This document shows positions 40,793 to 44,221 of a DNA stretch of 44,221 bases, piece after piece. The position numbers and the translations under genes were made by a program. Numbering within the stretch: the first letter of the stretch is position 1; each line of letters opens with the position of its first letter. The notes under the pieces are model-generated. The model was given only the letters and a program-made list of their open reading frames with translations. It made no database searches and had not been told where the DNA came from. Source of the DNA: an uncultured Agathobaculum sp. Its GTDB lineage: Bacteria > Bacillota > Clostridia > Oscillospirales > Butyricicoccaceae. The stretch covers positions 1 to 44,221 of the forward strand of contig NZ_CALWJK010000013.1 of NCBI RefSeq assembly GCF_944380975.1, in the 5' to 3' direction.

Positions 40793-42520
40793 CTAGCTTG
40801 CCGCTTCCGTTGCGCTGTCCCCGGTCGAGCCGGATGCTCCATCCGATGCGGTCTCTCCGCTGCTCGTTTCGTTTCCTCCGGTCGATGGGGTTTGCGTCGT
40901 AGTGGGTGCCGGCTGCTTGGTTCCGACATACACGATCTTATCACGCTTGACATAGTTGGACGTATTGGCCAGCACCTCGGTTGTTTTTCCGTTTTCTGTA
41001 ATCATCTTGTAGGTGCGTGTGGAATAGCCGGTGATCGGGGTCGTATCAACACGCGTCTGTCCAACCATCATCGAGCTGTCTTTTTTCTCGATTGTCTGTG
41101 GAGAATAGGTTTCCAGCACCTCGGTACGGGTTTCCACCGTTTTGTCGCTGGTCTTGGTGCCAACGATGGTCATAATCATCTTGCCATCTGTTTGCTCAGC
41201 CAAAATCTTGATGGGGTAATCCGTATTGTTTTTGAACCGGAAATCCAAATTGCCGTAATCCACGGTTGCGTCCTCTCCGAGCGGCGTATACGCCACGGTA
41301 AAGGAATGGTTGTGCCGCTCGGTGACCTCCAGATCCGCGCGCAGCACCGCCATATACAGTGTAGACGAAGGCTGGCACACGCCGCCGCCAAACTCATCGA
41401 CAACCTGCCCGTTGACATAAGCGCCTGCCGGCTTGTAGCCACGCGCTTCGGTGCGCTCTCCGACGACCGTGTTATACGAAAACTCATCGCCCGGATTGAG
41501 GATCGTACCGTTGATGGATGCCGCCGCCAACCGGACATTGTTGGTGCGTGCGGTATTGCTCTCATCCAGTGAGGTCGAGGTCTGCGCGAGCGTATCCTTG
41601 AACAGCTTGGTCTTAAGATCCTCCGCTGTCACCTTCGCAGCCGTTGTGGTGATGGGAATGGTATAGCTTTCCGCCGAGCCGTCCCCGATGATGCTTCTCG
41701 CCTCTTCCACGTCAAACTGCACGCCGACCTTTTCCGGAATGATGGTTTTGCCATCCTCCTTGCTGACCGTCGCGCTGACCGGATCACCAATCGTCTCTTC
41801 CGCGATTTTGTCGATATCAATGGCCGGAGCATCGGTCAGCTCAGTCGACACCTCATAGGGTTCAAAATCCATCAGGCGGATCTTTTCCTCCAGCAGCGAC
41901 CGCACGGCATCCGTATCAAAATTCACGCCCGGCTTGCCTGCATGGATCGTCATCGTGTCCGTGCCGATCTCCCATGTCGGTTCGACCGGCTCGGTCAGCG
42001 CCTTGGAAACGATCTCTTCCAGCGCTTCTGTCAGCCCGTCCTCGTCAACCTGTGCGGCGATCTGCGCCTCGTTCATGCCAACCGCCGCTTTCACCACATC
42101 CCACATCCGGGCAAACGGGTTGCCCGTTCGGCCCACGGCATAGGCATTTTTCACCGACTGCGTTTCGTCCACGCTTTCCAGCACATCGCGCACCGGAATG
42201 TCATACGTCGTGCCATAAATGGTCAGCGACAGCTTCGCATCTTTGTAAAGCGACTCGCTTTTACCGGCGACCTGTTTTTCCGCCTCACTCTTCGTCATCG
42301 CACCGACCGGAATGGTTCCGACCGTGACGCCGGGGAAAACATTCGGATAAAGATAGGTGAAGCCGCACAATGCAACCAGCAGCAGGGCGACCATGCCGCC
42401 CGCGATTTTCGCAGCCAGCGGCACACGCATTTGCTTTTTTCCGCTTTTGGAAGCAGCCGTCTTTGCGGTGCGCTTGGCCACATGCGTTCCTTCCTTCTGT
42501 TTATTTTTCAGGATGCTCAA
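40793..42520 (-). CDS. VanW family protein, cell-envelope associated
   Basis: Up to 575 residues. A basic N-terminus precedes one membrane helix (about 40-58), then repeated YoaR-like substrate-binding-type domains (about 65-330), then a VanW domain (about 335-475) with FSYNTVVGERTEARGYKPAGAYVNGQVVDEFGGGVCQPSSTLYMAVLRA. A low-complexity Thr/Ser/Gly tail ends the protein. The exact function of VanW proteins is unknown; they are linked to cell wall and glycopeptide responses. The start is TTG 42520 (GAGGAAG upstream); GTG 42481 (AGGA upstream) is equally plausible. Confidence 0.9.
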   Translation of the reverse strand: MSILKNKQKEGTHVAKRTAKTAASKSGKKQMRVPLAAKIAGGMVALLLVALCGFTYLYPNVFPGVTVGTIPVGAMTKSEAEKQVAGKSESLYKDAKLSLTIYGTTYDIPVRDVLESVDETQSVKNAYAVGRTGNPFARMWDVVKAAVGMNEAQIAAQVDEDGLTEALEEIVSKALTEPVEPTWEIGTDTMTIHAGKPGVNFDTDAVRSLLEEKIRLMDFEPYEVSTELTDAPAIDIDKIAEETIGDPVSATVSKEDGKTIIPEKVGVQFDVEEARSIIGDGSAESYTIPITTTAAKVTAEDLKTKLFKDTLAQTSTSLDESNTARTNNVRLAAASINGTILNPGDEFSYNTVVGERTEARGYKPAGAYVNGQVVDEFGGGVCQPSSTLYMAVLRADLEVTERHNHSFTVAYTPLGEDATVDYGNLDFRFKNNTDYPIKILAEQTDGKMIMTIVGTKTSDKTVETRTEVLETYSPQTIEKKDSSMMVGQTRVDTTPITGYSTRTYKMITENGKTTEVLANTSNYVKRDKIVYVGTKQPAPTTTQTPSTGGNETSSGETASDGASGSTGDSATEAAS

Positions 42521-42636
42521 CTTGTTCTTCCTCTTTTCCGCTATTTATATATGCAGATATGCGAAACATCATACAATTTACCGAAAAAAACAAAAATCAG
42601 CATATCCACAGCCATTCGACATGATTCGCCGCTCTT

Positions 42637-42665
42637 ATTATATACTGCAATAGTGGGGGAAGCAA
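42637..42665 (-). promoter_or_regulatory. VanW gene promoter
   Basis: On the minus strand TTGCTT (42665-42660), 17 nt, TATAAT (42642-42637), about 115 bp before the gene start. Confidence 0.7.
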
Positions 42666-42715
42666 TAACAATTCGGTAAAATAAAAAACAAGCCCATTTT
42701 TATCCCGCAAACAGC

Positions 42716-42744
42716 AGAAAGCACCGTCAAAGACGGTGCTTTCT
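42716..42744 (-). terminator. terminator of ychF
   Basis: A perfect 13-bp stem (42716-42728 with 42732-42744) lies 18 bp beyond the ychF stop. The T run on the minus strand is broken (GCTGTTTG). Confidence 0.78.
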
Positions 42745-42761
42745 GACAGTTATATAAGCTT

Positions 42762-43865
42762 TTACACATTAAAGCGGAAGAGGACTACATCTCCGTCCTG
42801 CATCACATATTCCTTGCCCTCCGAACGAACCAGACCCTTTTCCCTTGCCGCTGCAAGCGAACCGAGTTCAATCAGGTCCTTATACTGGATCACTTCCGCG
42901 CGGATAAAGCCGCGTTCAAAGTCCGAATGGATTTTACCAGCTGCCTGCGGCGCCTTGGTACCCTTTTCGATCGTCCACGCGCGTACCTCCTGCTCGCCCG
43001 CGGTCAGATAGCTCATCAGGCCAAGCAGGTCATAGCAGACCTTAATCAGACGGTCGAGGCCGGATTCATGCAGCCCCAGCTCGGACAGGAACATTTCCTT
43101 TTCCTCTGCGTCCATCCCGGCGATATCCTCTTCCAGCTTTGCGCAGATCGGCAGCACCATTGCGCCCTCCGCGTCCGCAATTTTCTGCACGGCCGCCAAG
43201 CGCTCATTTTCGGTTTTATCGCCAGTGAAACCCGCCTCGTCCATATTGGCGGCATAGATCACCTTTTTCGCGGACAGCAGATCGCTTTCCCCGATCACGC
43301 GCTGTACGTCATCATCGTCGGCAAAGCCTTCAAAGGTACGGGCCGTCTTGCCCTCCTCCAGATGCGCCTTAAGCTTTTCGAGAATCTCCACATCCGCCAG
43401 CAGCTTTTTATCTGCCTTGGCCGCCTTGCGGGTGCGCTCCAGACGGCGTTCCAGATGCTCGATATCCGCAAGGATCAGCTCCAGATTGATGGTTTCAATA
43501 TCGCGCGCCGGATCGACCGAACCTTCCACATGCACGATGTTCTCATTTTCAAAGCAGCGCACCACATGCACGATCGCATCCACTTCGCGGATGTGGGACA
43601 GGAACTTGTTGCCCAAGCCCTCGCCCTTGCTTGCACCGCGCACCAAGCCCGCAATATCCACAAACTCCACCACCGCAGGCGTGGTCTTTTTCGCATGATA
43701 CAGATCCGTCAGCGGCTGCAAACGCTCGTCCGGTACGGCAACCATGCCCACATTCGGGTCGATGGTGCAGAAGGGATAGTTTGCACTTTCTGCGCCCGCC
43801 TGTGTGATTGCGTTAAACAGTGTGGACTTTCCCACGTTCGGCAGTCCGACGATACCTAATTTCAT
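42762..43865 (-). CDS. ychF: ribosome-associated ATPase YchF
   Basis: YchF (EngD) is an Obg-like P-loop ATPase that binds ribosomes and influences stress responses. The 367 residues contain the G1 motif [14 protein letters not shown] (about 7-20), [17 protein letters not shown] (G3), the NMDE nucleotide motif of this ATP-binding group, and the C-terminal TGS domain (about 280-367, ending DVVLFRFNV). AAGGAG lies before the ATG. It is the last chromosomal gene before the mobile-element integrase. Confidence 0.97.
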   Translation of the reverse strand: MKLGIVGLPNVGKSTLFNAITQAGAESANYPFCTIDPNVGMVAVPDERLQPLTDLYHAKKTTPAVVEFVDIAGLVRGASKGEGLGNKFLSHIREVDAIVHVVRCFENENIVHVEGSVDPARDIETINLELILADIEHLERRLERTRKAAKADKKLLADVEILEKLKAHLEEGKTARTFEGFADDDDVQRVIGESDLLSAKKVIYAANMDEAGFTGDKTENERLAAVQKIADAEGAMVLPICAKLEEDIAGMDAEEKEMFLSELGLHESGLDRLIKVCYDLLGLMSYLTAGEQEVRAWTIEKGTKAPQAAGKIHSDFERGFIRAEVIQYKDLIELGSLAAAREKGLVRSEGKEYVMQDGDVVLFRFNV

Positions 43866-43933
43866 ATATCTCTACATCTCCTTAAAAAATGCTGTATTTA
43901 CAAGGTTTTTCGCACTTTGGCGTTTTGGCTACT

Positions 43934-43959
43934 ACGCCATTTTTACGCCATTTACGCAT
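43934..43959. repeat. short repeats beside the integrase, possible arm-type sites
   Basis: ACGCCAT occurs at 43934-43940 and 43945-43951, and the shorter ACGCAT at 43954-43959, at 9-11 bp spacing. On the left, TGGCGTTTTGGC (from 43918) gives the inverted version. They lie between the integrase stop and ychF, where an element end and its arm-type sites are usually found. No attachment core can be defined from one end. Confidence 0.45.
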
Positions 43960-43978
43960 GGACTTGTATGAAGTTATA

Positions 43979-44221
43979 TCAACATACGCTGCTAAGTTGA
44001 AATTGCTTGACCGCCTGATCCAGCGTTTCATCGGTTACGTGGACATACCGATCCATTGTGGTTTTAATGCTGGCGTGTCCCAGCAACTTTTGCAGCACTT
44101 TCGGCTGCATTCCACTTTCAATCGCACGGGTTGCGTAGGTATGTCGCAGCGCGTGCATACAAAAACGGTTGATCCCCGCTTCATCGCAAAGCTTATAGAG
44201 GTGGGTATCATAGGAACTGTT
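43979..44221 (-). CDS. tyrosine recombinase/integrase, C-terminal part, cut by the window edge
   Basis: The last 80 residues of a lambda-type integrase: [15 protein letters not shown] gives the catalytic Hxx[11 protein letters not shown] the second His, and DRYVHV the nucleophilic Tyr, with the stop at 43981-43979. The N-terminus lies outside the window. It is probably the integrase of a genomic island or conjugative element inserted next to ychF. The element's other genes would lie to the right. Confidence 0.93.
   Translation of the reverse strand, partial: NSSYDTHLYKLCDEAGINRFCMHALRHTYATRAIESGMQPKVLQKLLGHASIKTTMDRYVHVTDETLDQAVKQFQLSSVC

Overview
The window reads as the chromosome of a spore-forming, GC-rich clostridium (Bacillota). 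It carries spo0A, spoIVB, yabP, yabQ and a SpoVB-like flippase, a Met T-box, Rex, long-form HPF and a HemZ-type radical SAM enzyme. The style (compact GC-rich genes, oxidative half of a TCA cycle, ECF transport) suggests the order Oscillospirales, perhaps a Butyricicoccaceae-like gut bacterium. That placement is inference; only about 50 nt of 16S rRNA are present. Nearly all genes lie on the minus strand, the same strand as the rRNA operon leaving the window on the left.

Layout, left to right. 1-600: 5' end of a 16S gene on the minus strand, its leader, and three near-perfect tandem sigma-A promoters 92-93 bp apart; metA starts divergently. 1.5-5.4 kb: aconitase, NAD-type isocitrate dehydrogenase and the redox repressor Rex, with a possible Rex operator on the icd promoter. 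5.6-10.9 kb: a tightly overlapping unit polA, ywlE-like phosphatase, rimI, GNAT, small membrane protein, tsaD. 11-13 kb: spoIVB and spo0A, with three Spo0A boxes in phase between them. 13.2-17.3 kb: P1 peptidase, an ECF S component behind a pantothenate-kinase paralogue that has lost active-site residues, and two CmpB-like membrane proteins flanking a deoxyribosyltransferase. 17.3-23.6 kb: acyltransferase, pgi, glyA, nth, a canonical coaX and a phosphodiesterase. 23.6-24.7 kb: a self-contained three-gene unit of unknown function with a sigma-E-like promoter and its own terminator. 24.7-28.4 kb: rsmA, hpf, an orphan class I fumarase alpha subunit and an amidohydrolase. 28.4-28.54 kb: a candidate small RNA. 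28.6-33.3 kb: the yab block (flippase, mazG, HU, S4 protein, yabP, yabQ, divIC, S1 protein), in an order resembling Bacillus subtilis yabM-yabR. 33.3-39.7 kb: zinc-ribbon protein, uridine-kinase-like protein, hemZ, MBL hydrolase, dtd and metG under a Met T-box. 39.7-43.9 kb: DUF975 protein, VanW protein and ychF. The right edge holds the C-terminus of a tyrosine recombinase, so a mobile element probably begins there.

The most interesting items that ordinary annotation could miss are the approximately 90-nt RNA at 28447-28537, the sporulation-type small-gene unit at 23641-24693, and the degenerate CoaX paralogue paired with an ECF transporter subunit. The sequence alone proves none of these functions.
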